From the NCBI GenBank assembly GCA_963782985.1, contig CAWALU010000007.1, forward strand, positions 178,745 to 242,744: a stretch of 64,000 nucleotides of DNA. Reading direction: 5' to 3'. The notes beneath the pieces were generated by a model. That model searched no databases, was not told where the DNA came from, and worked only from the letters and a program-made list of their open reading frames with translations. The position numbers and the translations under genes were made by a program. The number at the start of each line of letters is the position of its first letter. The first letter of the stretch is position 1. This DNA comes from CAVSWT01 sp963782985. Its GTDB lineage: Bacteria > Bacteroidota > Ignavibacteria > Ignavibacteriales > Ignavibacteriaceae. Below are positions 39,713-50,036 of this stretch, in pieces.

Positions 39713-40711
39713 TTACAATTCATTCATCAAATTATTAATTACGTTTACCGAAGTTACGCCTTCCGCTTCCGCGTTAAAATTTGTAATTATTCTATGACGC
39801 AAAACTGGAATCATGTTTTTTTTAACGTCATCAATGTTTGGCGTAAATCTTCCGTTCATTACGGCAAGAGTTTTTGCAGCCAAAATTAAATATTGAGAAG
39901 CCCGCGGTCCCGCTCCCCAGCTAATCATCTGCTTAACAAGCTGCGAATTTTTTTCATCGTTGGGACGAGTTTTATTAACAGACTTCACAGCAAATTCAAT
40001 TACATTATCGGCGACTGGAACTTTTCTAATTAAATTTTGGAAGTGAATTATTTCTTCAGCGGAAACTATTTTGTTTAATTTAGGAGCGTAACCGCTGGTT
40101 GTGGTTTGAACGATTTGAACTTCTTCTTTAAAGGATGGATAATCTAGCCAAAGGTTAAACATAAATCTGTCAAGCTGAGCTTCCGGCAGTGGATACGTTC
40201 CTTCCTGCTCAATAGGATTTTGAGTAGCCAAAACAAAAAATGGTTCTTCCAAAGTATAAGTAGTTCCGGCGGCGGTTACTTTATGTTCCTGCATTGCTTC
40301 CAACAAAGCCGCCTGTGTTTTAGGCGGAGTTCTGTTTATTTCATCGGCAAGTATAACGTTGGCAAAAACGGGACCGGGAATAAATTTAAAATTTCTTTTT
40401 TTCGAAAGCTGGTCTTCTTCTAAAATTTCAGTTCCGGTAATATCGCTCGGCATTAAATCAGGAGTGAATTGAATTCTGCTGAACTTTAAATCTATAACTT
40501 CCGCCAAAGTTTTTATAAGTAAAGTTTTTGCCAAACCCGGAACGCCAACCAGCAAACAATGCCCTTTTGCTAAAAGTGAAATAAGCAGCTGTTCGATAAT
40601 TTCATTTTGACCTACAATAACTTTGGCGATTTCAGTTTTAATTTCAGAAACTTTTTCATTTAGCTTTTCTACTAATTGAACATCCTGATTCAGCGCTTCT
40701 TCGTTTTTCAA
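39713..40711 (-). CDS. MoxR family AAA+ ATPase
   Basis: 332 residues. Walker A GVPGLAKT, Walker B VILADEINRTPPKTQAAL, and sensor region VLATQNPIEQEGTYPLPEAQLDRFM mark the MoxR class. No ATG exists near the start, so the TTG at 40711 is taken as the initiator. MoxR proteins usually work with DUF58 and VWA partners in metal insertion or envelope stress; none is beside it, the neighbours upstream being three parvulin proteins 44 bp away. Confidence 0.92.
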   Translation of the reverse strand: MKNEEALNQDVQLVEKLNEKVSEIKTEIAKVIVGQNEIIEQLLISLLAKGHCLLVGVPGLAKTLLIKTLAEVIDLKFSRIQFTPDLMPSDITGTEILEEDQLSKKRNFKFIPGPVFANVILADEINRTPPKTQAALLEAMQEHKVTAAGTTYTLEEPFFVLATQNPIEQEGTYPLPEAQLDRFMFNLWLDYPSFKEEVQIVQTTTSGYAPKLNKIVSAEEIIHFQNLIRKVPVADNVIEFAVKSVNKTRPNDEKNSQLVKQMISWGAGPRASQYLILAAKTLAVMNGRFTPNIDDVKKNMIPVLRHRIITNFNAEAEGVTSVNVINNLMNEL

Positions 40712-40755
40712 TATTTAATCCGATCTATAAAAAAATAAATAGAACCTTAGCCAAA

Positions 40756-42033
40756 CTAAATTCTTGATTCCCAATAAATTTTATTTTTCAATTCGCTAAT
40801 CCAGCTTTTGTACATCTCCTGCTTTTTATATTCATTAGCTAATCTTTTTAATTCAGTATAATCTGTTTTTAAATCTACGATATGCTGGGGAGTTCTTGTT
40901 TCAAGATATACAATGTGGTAACCGTAATTATCTTGTCCAAAATCAATTCTTCTCGGAAAGCTGATGTTCCCTTCCTTAAGTGTTGAAACAATGTCGAGTA
41001 AATTTTTATCTAATTGATTCATATAAAAAGTTCCCAGCTCGCCGCCAAATGGCGCCGTGTCTTTATCCTCGCTGTATTTTTTAGCATAGGCGGAAAAAGT
41101 TCCTTTGTTAGTTACAATGCTGTCTCTAATATCATTTAAAAATTCTATTGTCTTTAAATCTGCCTGTTCATCATTTTTAATTTTGATTAGGATATGCCTG
41201 GTATGAATTGACTCCCCTCTTTTTTCAATCATTTCAATAATATGAAAACCAACCGGCGATTCAATAACTTCAGACAATTCGCCGGGCTGCAAAGCAAAAG
41301 CGGCGGCTTCAAACTCAGGATAAAAAACTCCGCGTTTAACAAAACCCAAATCGCCGCCTTGCGAAGCGCTGCCAGGGTCTTCGGAATATTTTTTTGCCAT
41401 CGCCGCAAAGTCCGCCCCGGCTTTAATTGAATCTAAAATTTCTTCAGCTTTTTGCTTGAATCTTTTTTTCAACAAATCTGTTGCGCGGGGATTTCTAAAA
41501 ATATGAGCAAGCTGAACTTTTTCAGGAATAACGCCAAGGCTGTCTTTAAACTTTTCATAAAATTCTTCAACCTCTCTTCTGCTCGCATCAACTGCGCCGA
41601 ATTTTTTTTCCTGAAGTCTTTGCGACATAATATTTTTTTTAACGTCGTCGTGCAATTCTCTTTTCATTTTCTCGATGCTCATTCCGTAAACATCTTCCAC
41701 TTTTTCTCTCGATCCATACTGCTGAACAAATAAATTAATTTGATAATCAATTTTATTTTTTATTTCATCTTCAGAAACAGTTATTGAATCTAAATTCGCC
41801 TGCGCATAAACCAGCTTATCCTCAATCATTGCATCAAGCACTTGCTGCTTTAGCCCCGGCGTTTTCGGATCTACTTTCTTTTGAGCGGCAAGTAGATTAG
41901 TCTGAAAGTCCAATTCGCTTTGAAGAATAATTTCGTCGTCTACAACTGCGGCTATTTTATCTAACACTTCCTGAGCGGAGATAAATTTTACGGCGGCAAA
42001 TAAAAGTACAAACACCAAAAGTTTAGTTTTCAT
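40756..42033 (-). CDS. SurA-like periplasmic peptidyl-prolyl isomerase
   Basis: A 425-residue exported chaperone. Signal peptide 1-20 (ending FISAQ), SurA N-terminal domain (VLDKIAAVVDDEIILQSELD; about 21-165), then two parvulin domains with AHIF, YSEDPGSASQGGDLGFVKRG and TRHILIKI, YSEDKDTAPFGGELG. It would escort unfolded outer-membrane proteins to the Bam complex. Third gene of a three-gene parvulin string; the upstream gene ends 7 bp before it. Confidence 0.9.
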   Translation of the reverse strand: MKTKLLVFVLLFAAVKFISAQEVLDKIAAVVDDEIILQSELDFQTNLLAAQKKVDPKTPGLKQQVLDAMIEDKLVYAQANLDSITVSEDEIKNKIDYQINLFVQQYGSREKVEDVYGMSIEKMKRELHDDVKKNIMSQRLQEKKFGAVDASRREVEEFYEKFKDSLGVIPEKVQLAHIFRNPRATDLLKKRFKQKAEEILDSIKAGADFAAMAKKYSEDPGSASQGGDLGFVKRGVFYPEFEAAAFALQPGELSEVIESPVGFHIIEMIEKRGESIHTRHILIKIKNDEQADLKTIEFLNDIRDSIVTNKGTFSAYAKKYSEDKDTAPFGGELGTFYMNQLDKNLLDIVSTLKEGNISFPRRIDFGQDNYGYHIVYLETRTPQHIVDLKTDYTELKRLANEYKKQEMYKSWISELKNKIYWESRI

Positions 42034-42040
42034 TAATCAC

Positions 42041-42871
42041 CTAATTTTTAACCTCAATTTCATTTTTTGAATACAGTTCTTTTATATAATCTCTTATGGC
42101 GGTTTCTTTTTTTTCAGCCATAAATCTTTTTTCAACATTTTTATTTATAAGATTAAAGGGCGGCACAATTCCTTTTTCAAATTTTTGAATTAGCTGAACA
42201 ATTAAATACATATTTTGATCATCCGGCAATACAATACTCACTTCATCATCATTCAGTTCCGTAATTAATCGCAATAAAATTATAGGCTCAATTTCGTATT
42301 CGGAAACAAACCAATTAGTCTTTTCAATATTGATTGAAGGCTCTCCCTTAAACGCAATTAGCGCCTTGCTCCAATTACTTTCTAAAACGGTGGAACGGAA
42401 CTGCACCGCTTTATCTTCATTTGTAAAGCTGATAAAATTAATTTTATAAAATTCATCAACCGTTTTAAATTCATCTTTGTGAAGAGAGAAATATTCGTCC
42501 AGTTCATTTTGGTCTACTTTAAAATCAAGATCGTCATAATGGTTTTTCAAAAGTTCTGCAATTGCCAAATCCTTTTTTGCATCTTCAATAATTTTTTGGA
42601 ACTCCTTTTTTTTATCAATCCCCTCGCTCTTAGCTTCCTGAAATAATAATTCCCTATTAATCCAATTTCTAATTATCTCGGCGCTATGAAAATTTTTATT
42701 ATTATCGGAAGCAGCCAATTTTAAAAATTCATCTTTAGTTAAATATGAATTATTTACTTTGGCTATGTAATCAATTTTTTTATTTTCTTTACCGCAGCCC
42801 GATATTAAAGCTGCGGCAAAAAATATTAGAAAAATATTATTTAGTTGTAAATGCTTTGGAAAGCTCGTCAT
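42041..42871 (-). CDS. SurA-N-like lipoprotein lacking an obvious PPIase domain
   Basis: A 276-residue lipoprotein with lipobox LISGC near residue 26. The mature part opens with YIAKVNNSYLTKDEFLKLAA, typical of SurA/PrsA N-domains, and continues with long helical segments. I see no parvulin signature (no HIL motif or GGDLG), so it may be a holdase only. Its start overlaps the 3' end of the upstream parvulin gene by 35 bp, and the SurA-like gene starts 7 bp after it, so the three are coupled. Confidence 0.72.
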   Translation of the reverse strand: MTSFPKHLQLNNIFLIFFAAALISGCGKENKKIDYIAKVNNSYLTKDEFLKLAASDNNKNFHSAEIIRNWINRELLFQEAKSEGIDKKKEFQKIIEDAKKDLAIAELLKNHYDDLDFKVDQNELDEYFSLHKDEFKTVDEFYKINFISFTNEDKAVQFRSTVLESNWSKALIAFKGEPSINIEKTNWFVSEYEIEPIILLRLITELNDDEVSIVLPDDQNMYLIVQLIQKFEKGIVPPFNLINKNVEKRFMAEKKETAIRDYIKELYSKNEIEVKN

Positions 42872-44813
42872 AATAAAAAACCGGTTGATATATTTTTTTT
42901 AAGCTTTCAATATAATTTTTTTCAAGCCGTTTACTTTCAGCTTCTTGATATGCGCCTGATACTTCCGGCTTCGCTTCTTCAAATGTTTTTTGATGAGACG
43001 GATCTTTGGAAATAAGTTTAACAATTGAATAACCGCCTGAGTTTTTAAACGGCTTTGTATAATCGCCTGGATTACTAAGTTTATTTGCCTCGGTTGCCGC
43101 GGGAGTTTGATTGACATCTTCTAAATCAAAATGTCCAGACTTTTCTTTGTAGCCGGGACGCTCAGTATATTTTGCAGCCAGGCTGTCAAATGAAGCTCCG
43201 TTTTGAAGCGCCGAATAATATTTATTTATGAGAGAATCATTTCTTCCAAATATTTCACTGTATTCAACTCTATCGGGATAAACATATTTGTCTTTGCTCG
43301 TTAAGTAAAAATCGTGCAGCTTTAAACTGTCAATTTTAATTTTATCCCAAACTTCATCTTCCTGAAGTTTAAAAATATAAATTCCGTTTTTGTAATCATC
43401 CATCAAATCGGCAAAAGCTTTATCTCTTTTTGAAAGATTAATAGCTTCTTCTTCCAATAAAAGATCGCCGCTAATTTTAGTTAACGCATTCGTAAGCGCG
43501 TCGGCATTCAAATTTTTATTTCTAAAATCAGATGATTCATTTAGCTTTGTAAAGAAACTATCGACTGAAACATTTTTCCCGGCGTAACTGAACAATGTTA
43601 AATTATTAATTCCTTCTATATTTAAAGGAAGAGTTCCAACCCTTAAAGTATCGCCCATTTTTTGTACCGCATTAAAAGTTTCATCGTTTAACTTGTAATT
43701 ATATTTGCTTCTTAGGCTGTCCACAAAAGCGTCATAAACAATTTGGTATCTATTTTTTTTGTAAAGATTAGTTAATTCTTCTTTATCTTCTTCAAAAGTT
43801 GGATAGGATTTTTTTTCAGTTAGCTTTATAATATGATAGCCGAATTGAGTTTTAACAACATCAGAAATATCGCCGATATTTTTTAAATTGAATGCCGCTT
43901 CGTCAAATTCTTTCACCATCATTCTTCTTTGGAAGGGACCTAACTCGCCGCCTTTAGAAGCTGAGCCTGGGTCTTCAGAATATTCTTTTGCAAGCGCTGC
44001 AAAGTCAGAACCGCTTTTTGCTTTAATTAATACTGAATCAATTCTCGCTTTCGCCGCAGCGGAATCTATATTACCATTAGCGTCTTTGAAATCAACTAAA
44101 ATGTGGCTGGCTTTAATTTCGGGAACTCTTTCTCTTTTATCTGTAAGCTTAACTATATGATATCCATATTTCGATTTTACAAGCTCGGGATACATTTGTC
44201 CAACATTTAAAGAATAAGCCGCATCTTCAAACTCAACCGGAAGCTGCCCCGCTGTTATATAATAAATGTCTCCGCCTGTTTTAGCTGAATATTTATCATT
44301 GGAATATTTTGCAGCCATTTCAGAAAAATCAGCGCCGTTTTTAATGCTGTCTAAAATAGAAGCGGCTAATTTTTTAGCGGCGGCGTCGCCGGAAGAATCC
44401 GGCACAATCATAATATGACTGACTCTTACTTCATATTTTCTTTTATTATATAAATCTTTAACACCCGGCTCCACAATTTCTTTTTCAAGCAAAAAGGAAA
44501 TTCCGACTTTTTTCTTATAATCTAACAACTCTGCATTTAGCTCGGGGTCATTTTCAAAACCTCTAACTTCGGCGTCTCTTAACTTCATTTTAAAATTAGT
44601 GTAGAGATCAAGAAAATTTTTATACTTGGCAATACTGTCTTTCATTGCAGCTTCAATACCGCCCGCATTTTTTGCATATTCTTTTTCAAATTCGCCCATA
44701 GTTATTGAGTGATCATCAAATTTAGATAACACTATTTCGGAATGTTCGGGCGAGCAGGAAATGAGAATAAAGGAGAGTAAGAATGAAAATAATAAAATGA
44801 TTTTTTTGTACAT
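42837..44813 (-). CDS. Multidomain parvulin peptidyl-prolyl isomerase lipoprotein
   Basis: 658 residues with a lipoprotein signal ending FILISC. Two clear parvulin domains follow an N-terminal helical region: first with SHIMIV ... GGDIYYITAGQLP (about 130-230), second with SHILVDF ... YSEDPGSASKGGELGPF (about 235-330). A third, degenerate, parvulin-like region lies near 520-620 (YTERPGYKEKSGHFDLED). It begins the parvulin string and is probably anchored at the periplasmic face of a membrane, assisting export of outer-membrane proteins. Confidence 0.88.
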   Translation of the reverse strand: MYKKIILLFSFLLSFILISCSPEHSEIVLSKFDDHSITMGEFEKEYAKNAGGIEAAMKDSIAKYKNFLDLYTNFKMKLRDAEVRGFENDPELNAELLDYKKKVGISFLLEKEIVEPGVKDLYNKRKYEVRVSHIMIVPDSSGDAAAKKLAASILDSIKNGADFSEMAAKYSNDKYSAKTGGDIYYITAGQLPVEFEDAAYSLNVGQMYPELVKSKYGYHIVKLTDKRERVPEIKASHILVDFKDANGNIDSAAAKARIDSVLIKAKSGSDFAALAKEYSEDPGSASKGGELGPFQRRMMVKEFDEAAFNLKNIGDISDVVKTQFGYHIIKLTEKKSYPTFEEDKEELTNLYKKNRYQIVYDAFVDSLRSKYNYKLNDETFNAVQKMGDTLRVGTLPLNIEGINNLTLFSYAGKNVSVDSFFTKLNESSDFRNKNLNADALTNALTKISGDLLLEEEAINLSKRDKAFADLMDDYKNGIYIFKLQEDEVWDKIKIDSLKLHDFYLTSKDKYVYPDRVEYSEIFGRNDSLINKYYSALQNGASFDSLAAKYTERPGYKEKSGHFDLEDVNQTPAATEANKLSNPGDYTKPFKNSGGYSIVKLISKDPSHQKTFEEAKPEVSGAYQEAESKRLEKNYIESLKKIYQPVFYYDELSKAFTTK

Positions 44814-44989
44814 AGAAAATAGCTCCGTAAATGTTATAATTTCAGCAAATTAAGCTGATTAGTTTAGTTATTGATAGTTTGAAAATCAAGGTAAATTAAA
44901 TAAAATGGAAATGATTTTATGCCCGATAATAAATGCAAATTTTGTAGTTGTCGTTAAAAATATTCGCAATAAAAAATGTTAAATAAAAT

Positions 44990-46741
44990 TTATTTTAGCA
45001 AGATAATTTTTATATCATTTTCATTATCTCCTGTTTTTAACCTTACAAAATAAATTCCGCTGGAAAGATTTCTCCCGCTTAAAAGATATTCATGTTCGCC
45101 GTCCGAAAAATTTTGATCCAACAAAACGCTTATCCTCTGACCCAAAATATTATATAGCGAAAGCTCCACATTCGATTCCTGATTAAGTCTAAATTTAATT
45201 TTTGTATTTGGATTAAAAGGGTTAGGATAATTTTGAAATAATTTAAAAGTTTCAGGTAAATCGCTTTCTATTTCACCGGTAGAAATTTGTAAATAATTCA
45301 TCGCCTTAATTACATCAATAATTCCCCATCCCATTTCTCTATTAGGCGAAGAACTGTTGGACGCTGTATTTCTTAACGCATCTCTAATTTGCATTGGAGT
45401 AAGATTTTTATTTGCAGATAAAATAACGGCGCCCGCGCCGGCGGCTAATGGACAACTTAAAGAAGTGCCGTTAATAAAAGTTATAAAACTATTGTTGGTA
45501 CTTGAAGCGCACGCAACGGCTACCCCCATAGCCATTATATCAGGCTTAATTCTACCATCGAACGTGTTGCCCACGCTGCTAAACGATGCGCGGCTTCCGG
45601 AAGAAGTTACGGCTCCAACGGCAATAACGCTGTCTCCATCTGCAGGCGCAATAATAGTGTTATGGTCCGGATTATAATTTTCATTTCCGGCGGAATTAAA
45701 AACTAAAATTCCTTTCTTAACGGCTAAGTCAGCGGCAATAGTAATTTTAGCGGTGTTTCCATTCATATCCTGCCAGCTTAAATCCGATCCCCCGGCTCCT
45801 GCAGGGTCAAAATCATTATAACCCAAAGAAGTAGAAGTTACATCAACGCCGATGCTATCCGCCCATTCTAAAGCTGCAATCCAGTTATCCTCCTCAATAG
45901 GAGTTTCGCTATCTGTATTTTCAGTTTTTGCAAGGATAAAATTAGCTGAATACGCTGGTCCAATAATTTTGCCCGGTAAGTATCCGCCTATTGCAGATAA
46001 CGTATATGTGCCATGACTCCCTTCTCCCATATCGCTTTCATCGCCTATGTTTGAATCATTATTTACAAAATCATACATAGCAATAATATTTATTGATTGA
46101 AACGCATCGTGATTTAACCTATTAACTCCGGCGTCCATCACGCCAATTGTTACATCCTGTCCGGCGTATCCTAATTCGTGAGCCGCTATTACATTTATTT
46201 GATTTAACTGCGTGTATGAATCCCCATAATCCAAAGAAGTTTTTTTAATGGACTTATTAAAATTTTGATTTATTTCTTTTGATTCATTTTCCGGCTGGTC
46301 GTTACTTTTTTTGTACTTTTTTACCGCGTCAATTTTTTTTACAAACTGAAGCGAAGAAATTTTATTTATCATTTCCTCATTAGCAAAACCGCTTACGCTG
46401 TTAAACCATTTAGATTTTTGTTTAACTTTAAATCCTAAATCTTCAACTTGCGTTATATAATTTTGATTAACAGGCAAATCATCCATATCAATTAATTGCG
46501 ATTGAGGTAAAACTTTGCTTCTTCTTTCCAAAGATTTTTCACTAACAACATCTTCCGGAGCTTTATATAATTTTTGCAGTTGACCGCCTTTATCAGTAAA
46601 TGTAATCCAGATTAGAATTTGATTTGCGCTGTTTTCATTTTCAATTTGATAGCTTAATTCTTTTGTAATTTTTTCAGCGGGAATTTGAGCAAACAAAAAA
46701 AACGGCAACATCAAAAAAGAAAAAAGAAAAAACTTGTTCAT
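44990..46741 (-). CDS. Secreted S8 subtilase with T9SS-type C-terminal tail
   Basis: A 583-residue serine protease. Signal peptide 1-19, propeptide (about 20-145), subtilase domain with Asp203 in VMDAGVN, His243 in GSHGT and Ser427 in NGTSLSCP, the full catalytic triad. Residues from about 500 form a beta-sandwich sorting domain starting FQNYPNPFNP with YNILGQ and SSGIYFVRL, the type A tail known from the type IX secretion system. No T9SS machinery gene is in the window. It follows metG by 17 bp on the same strand. Confidence 0.92.
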   Translation of the reverse strand: MNKFFLFSFLMLPFFLFAQIPAEKITKELSYQIENENSANQILIWITFTDKGGQLQKLYKAPEDVVSEKSLERRSKVLPQSQLIDMDDLPVNQNYITQVEDLGFKVKQKSKWFNSVSGFANEEMINKISSLQFVKKIDAVKKYKKSNDQPENESKEINQNFNKSIKKTSLDYGDSYTQLNQINVIAAHELGYAGQDVTIGVMDAGVNRLNHDAFQSINIIAMYDFVNNDSNIGDESDMGEGSHGTYTLSAIGGYLPGKIIGPAYSANFILAKTENTDSETPIEEDNWIAALEWADSIGVDVTSTSLGYNDFDPAGAGGSDLSWQDMNGNTAKITIAADLAVKKGILVFNSAGNENYNPDHNTIIAPADGDSVIAVGAVTSSGSRASFSSVGNTFDGRIKPDIMAMGVAVACASSTNNSFITFINGTSLSCPLAAGAGAVILSANKNLTPMQIRDALRNTASNSSSPNREMGWGIIDVIKAMNYLQISTGEIESDLPETFKLFQNYPNPFNPNTKIKFRLNQESNVELSLYNILGQRISVLLDQNFSDGEHEYLLSGRNLSSGIYFVRLKTGDNENDIKIILLK

Positions 46742-46758
46742 ACTTTGTCCTTCAAAAT

Positions 46759-48840
46759 TTATTTTACACGCGTTCCATTTTTAACTGTACTTTCCACGGA
46801 TAAAACTTGTAATTTTCCTTCATCATTCTCAACAGCTAAAATCATCCCTTGAGATTCAAGTCCCATTAATTTAGCCGGTTTCAAATTTGCGACTACAACA
46901 ATTTTTTTCCCGATCAATTCCTCAGGCGAATAACTTTTGGAAATGCCCGCAATAATTTGTTTTTCTTCATCGCCGACTTTCACTTTTAGCTTTAAAAGTT
47001 TTTCGCTCTTTTCAACTTTTTCGGCTTCAATCACTTCGGCTGTTTTAAGCTGAACTTTCATAAAATCTTCATAGCTTATTTGCTCAATGGTTTCTGTCTT
47101 TTGCGGCGCATCATTTTCGCCTAATTTGTTAATTTGATTTTCAATCACTTCATCCTCAATTTTTTCAAATAATATTTCTGATTTATTTAATTGATGACCG
47201 GCTTCTAAATTTTCTTTACCGGAGTCATCCCAATTGGTTTGTTTTGAATTTAACATTTTAAATATTTTCTCAGATGAAAACGGAATTACCGGACTAAATA
47301 GCTCCGCCAAAGTATAAATAGTTTGCAGACAAATATTCAAAGTGGCGGCGCATTTTTCTTTATCAGTTTTAATTGATTTCCACGGTTCGGAATCATTAAA
47401 ATATTTATTTCCCGCTCGGGCAAGATTCATAATTTCCTGCACGCCTTCTTTAATTTTATAATTTTCAAATAAGTTCGAAATCTTAGCCGGATATTCTGAA
47501 ATTAAATTCAGCATATCAGCGTCAATTTTTTCAATCGGTCCTCTAACGGGAACTTTGCCTTCAAAATTTTTATGAACAAAAGTAAAAGTCCTATTAATAA
47601 AATTACCGAAAATGTCAGCCAGCTCGCTGTTATTTCTGGATTGAAATTCTTTCCACGTAAAGTCAGTGTCGCGTAGTTCAGGCAGGTTGGCGCCTAACGT
47701 ATACCGCAAAGGATCTGCGGAAAAAATTTTTAAGAAATCAATTACGTCAATTCCCCAATTTCTGCTTTTGGAAAACTTCTTCCCTTCAAAATTTAAAAAC
47801 TCATTTGCGGGAACATTTTGCGGAAGAATAAATTTTTCCTTTTCGCCGTCGTTCCATCCCATCAAAATTGCCGGAAAAATTATACAGTGAAAAACAATAT
47901 TATCTTTACCAATAAAAGCTACATACTTTGTATTTTTGCCTTGCCAATAATCTTTCCACAAATTTTCATTCCCGCTCTGCTTCGATAATTCTTTTGTCGC
48001 TGAAATGTAACCAAGCACCGCTTCAAACCAAACATAAATAACTTTTCCTTCGGCTGAATCAACCGGCACAGAAATTCCCCAATCTAAATCGCGCGTTATC
48101 GCTCTATCCTGAAGTCCGCTTTTAAACCAGCCTTTGCAATACTGAAGCACGTTATCTTTCCATCCAAAAGATTCGTTCATCGAATTAATATATTCTTCAA
48201 GTCTTTTTTGATATTTGCCGAGCGGAAAAAACCAATGAGTAGTTTCTTTTAAAACAGGAGTTTCTCCAGTGATTTTACTTTTAGGATTTTTTAATTCTTT
48301 GGGATCGTATAATGAGCCGCAGTTTTCACATTCATCGCTTCGCGCTTCAACATAGCCGCAAACGGGACAAGTTCCTTCCACGTATCTATCCGGCAAAAAC
48401 ATTTTCGCTTTTTCATCATAAAATTGAAGCGATTTTTTTTCATTAAGAATTTCCCTATTGTAAAATTCGAGAAAAAATTCTTTGGCAGTTTCGTGATGCA
48501 GCGGCAAGCTGGTACGCGAATAAATATCAAAGCTCATCCCAAACTTTTCAAATGCTTCTTTATTAATATTATGAAAGCGATCAATTATTACTTTTGGTTT
48601 AACTCCTTCTTTATCAGCGCTAATTGTAATCGGAACTCCGTGTTCATCAGAGCCGCACACGAAAATTATATCGTTTCCTTTTAAACGATTGAAACGCACA
48701 TAAATATCTGCGGGAAGATATGCGCCGCTTAAATGCCCTAAATGAATCGGTCCATTTGCATAAGGCAATGCGGAAGTAACAAGAATTTTTTCTGAATTTA
48801 ATTTTGTTTTATTTGATTTCGAGTTCAACTTTTTATCCAT
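46759..48840 (-). CDS. metG: Methionyl-tRNA synthetase
   Basis: A 693-residue class I synthetase charging tRNA-Met. HIGH motif as HLGH in NGPIHLGHLSGAYLP, the Zn knuckle CPVCGYVEARSDECENC, the KMSKS-like KFSKSRNWG, and a C-terminal EMAP-type tRNA-binding domain from about 585 (VQLKTAEVIEAEKVEKSEKL). Long form, as in E. coli. An internal acidic linker (about 540-585) joins the anticodon-binding and C-terminal domains. The subtilase gene follows at 17 bp. Confidence 0.96.
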   Translation of the reverse strand: MDKKLNSKSNKTKLNSEKILVTSALPYANGPIHLGHLSGAYLPADIYVRFNRLKGNDIIFVCGSDEHGVPITISADKEGVKPKVIIDRFHNINKEAFEKFGMSFDIYSRTSLPLHHETAKEFFLEFYNREILNEKKSLQFYDEKAKMFLPDRYVEGTCPVCGYVEARSDECENCGSLYDPKELKNPKSKITGETPVLKETTHWFFPLGKYQKRLEEYINSMNESFGWKDNVLQYCKGWFKSGLQDRAITRDLDWGISVPVDSAEGKVIYVWFEAVLGYISATKELSKQSGNENLWKDYWQGKNTKYVAFIGKDNIVFHCIIFPAILMGWNDGEKEKFILPQNVPANEFLNFEGKKFSKSRNWGIDVIDFLKIFSADPLRYTLGANLPELRDTDFTWKEFQSRNNSELADIFGNFINRTFTFVHKNFEGKVPVRGPIEKIDADMLNLISEYPAKISNLFENYKIKEGVQEIMNLARAGNKYFNDSEPWKSIKTDKEKCAATLNICLQTIYTLAELFSPVIPFSSEKIFKMLNSKQTNWDDSGKENLEAGHQLNKSEILFEKIEDEVIENQINKLGENDAPQKTETIEQISYEDFMKVQLKTAEVIEAEKVEKSEKLLKLKVKVGDEEKQIIAGISKSYSPEELIGKKIVVVANLKPAKLMGLESQGMILAVENDEGKLQVLSVESTVKNGTRVK

Positions 48841-49035
48841 AAAAGTAAAAGTTTTTTGACGTCAAATATACAGAATTTCAAATTGTATTTGTAGCTAATC
48901 TAATGCACAAAATAAAAGACGGCGCTGTTTATAATTATATTCATTTAAAAATTAATACGGCTTAACTATCATTAAATCATAAGAAAATTTTGGCCTCTAA
49001 ATTGAAACTATAATTCTATTAAGCGGAGTCAAAAG

Positions 49036-49905
49036 ATGAAAACACATTTACAAAAAACAACAGTTCTAATTTATTTTTTATTATTATTTTTTCTAAGCGC
49101 TATATTAATTCTCCCGCAGCAGCGACCTCAAAAATCAAAACCGAACCAAGAAGTTCAGCCGCGCGAGACAACACAACCGCGTAAAACTTCCGAGCCAGTC
49201 CAACAAAATAAAGTTGATCAATCGCAAAAAGTTATACAGTCCCAGCCTTCCGCCAAAATTGAAAATAAAAATCCTCGTCCCCAAGAACTAAAAAAGCAAG
49301 TTGTAAATGATGAAATTTATAAATCTCCAATTATTAAACAGCCGATAAGAGGAAAACCCAGAGTAACGCCGGTTGAAGTTAAACATGATTTGCCGGTTCA
49401 TAAGCAAAAAGAGGAAAATGATAATTATAATTCTGATGACGAAGCAGTTGATTATATTATAACTGTTGACGGATATTATCATTATCCTGCTAAACCCGTT
49501 CGCCCTTATCAGCCAAAATTCCCCCTTCCAAAACCTCATAATCCGCCTAAACAAATTTTATCTCTGAAAGAGGAAGGGATACAGGATTATTACGATGGAA
49601 ATTACGACGACGCTTTAGATGAATTAACCGAGGCTTTCAAATTGGATACATTGGATTTTGAACTGCTTTATTGGCGCGGCGTTGTTTGGTTTGAATTAGA
49701 AGAATATGACAGTACAATTTCTGATTTGAAAAAATATATTTTTATTTATGACGACGACGCGGAAGCTTATTATTACAGGGGATTATCTTACTTCTACTTA
49801 TTAAATAAAAAAGCCGCTTACAAAGATTTTGTTGAATCTAACCAGCTTGGCTATAAAAAAGCTGATGGAATTTTAAGAAAATATTTTAGGGATTATCATC
49901 TTTAA
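49036..49905 (+). CDS. Secreted Pro/Gln-rich protein with C-terminal TPR repeats
   Basis: 289 residues. An N-terminal signal or anchor (about 8-28), then a disordered Pro/Gln/Lys-rich stretch to about 180, then two or three TPR-like helices (GIQDYYDGNYDDALDELTEA, YWRGVVWFELEEYDSTISDL, AYYYRGLSYFYLLNKKAAYK). TPR modules mediate protein contacts; no specific role can be named. A GGAG site precedes ATG. It is divergent from metG across a 195-bp gap. Confidence 0.72.
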   Translation: MKTHLQKTTVLIYFLLLFFLSAILILPQQRPQKSKPNQEVQPRETTQPRKTSEPVQQNKVDQSQKVIQSQPSAKIENKNPRPQELKKQVVNDEIYKSPIIKQPIRGKPRVTPVEVKHDLPVHKQKEENDNYNSDDEAVDYIITVDGYYHYPAKPVRPYQPKFPLPKPHNPPKQILSLKEEGIQDYYDGNYDDALDELTEAFKLDTLDFELLYWRGVVWFELEEYDSTISDLKKYIFIYDDDAEAYYYRGLSYFYLLNKKAAYKDFVESNQLGYKKADGILRKYFRDYHL

Positions 49906-50036
49906 AACTTAAACCAACATCGGTTTTTACCGCTTACCGATAAATTTCGGATGTTCACCGAATTTTACTTCATATATTCTTACATATTTTTTATGTTCAC
50001 TCCATAAACGTATAAAACCTTCTTACGGAGTTTGAA

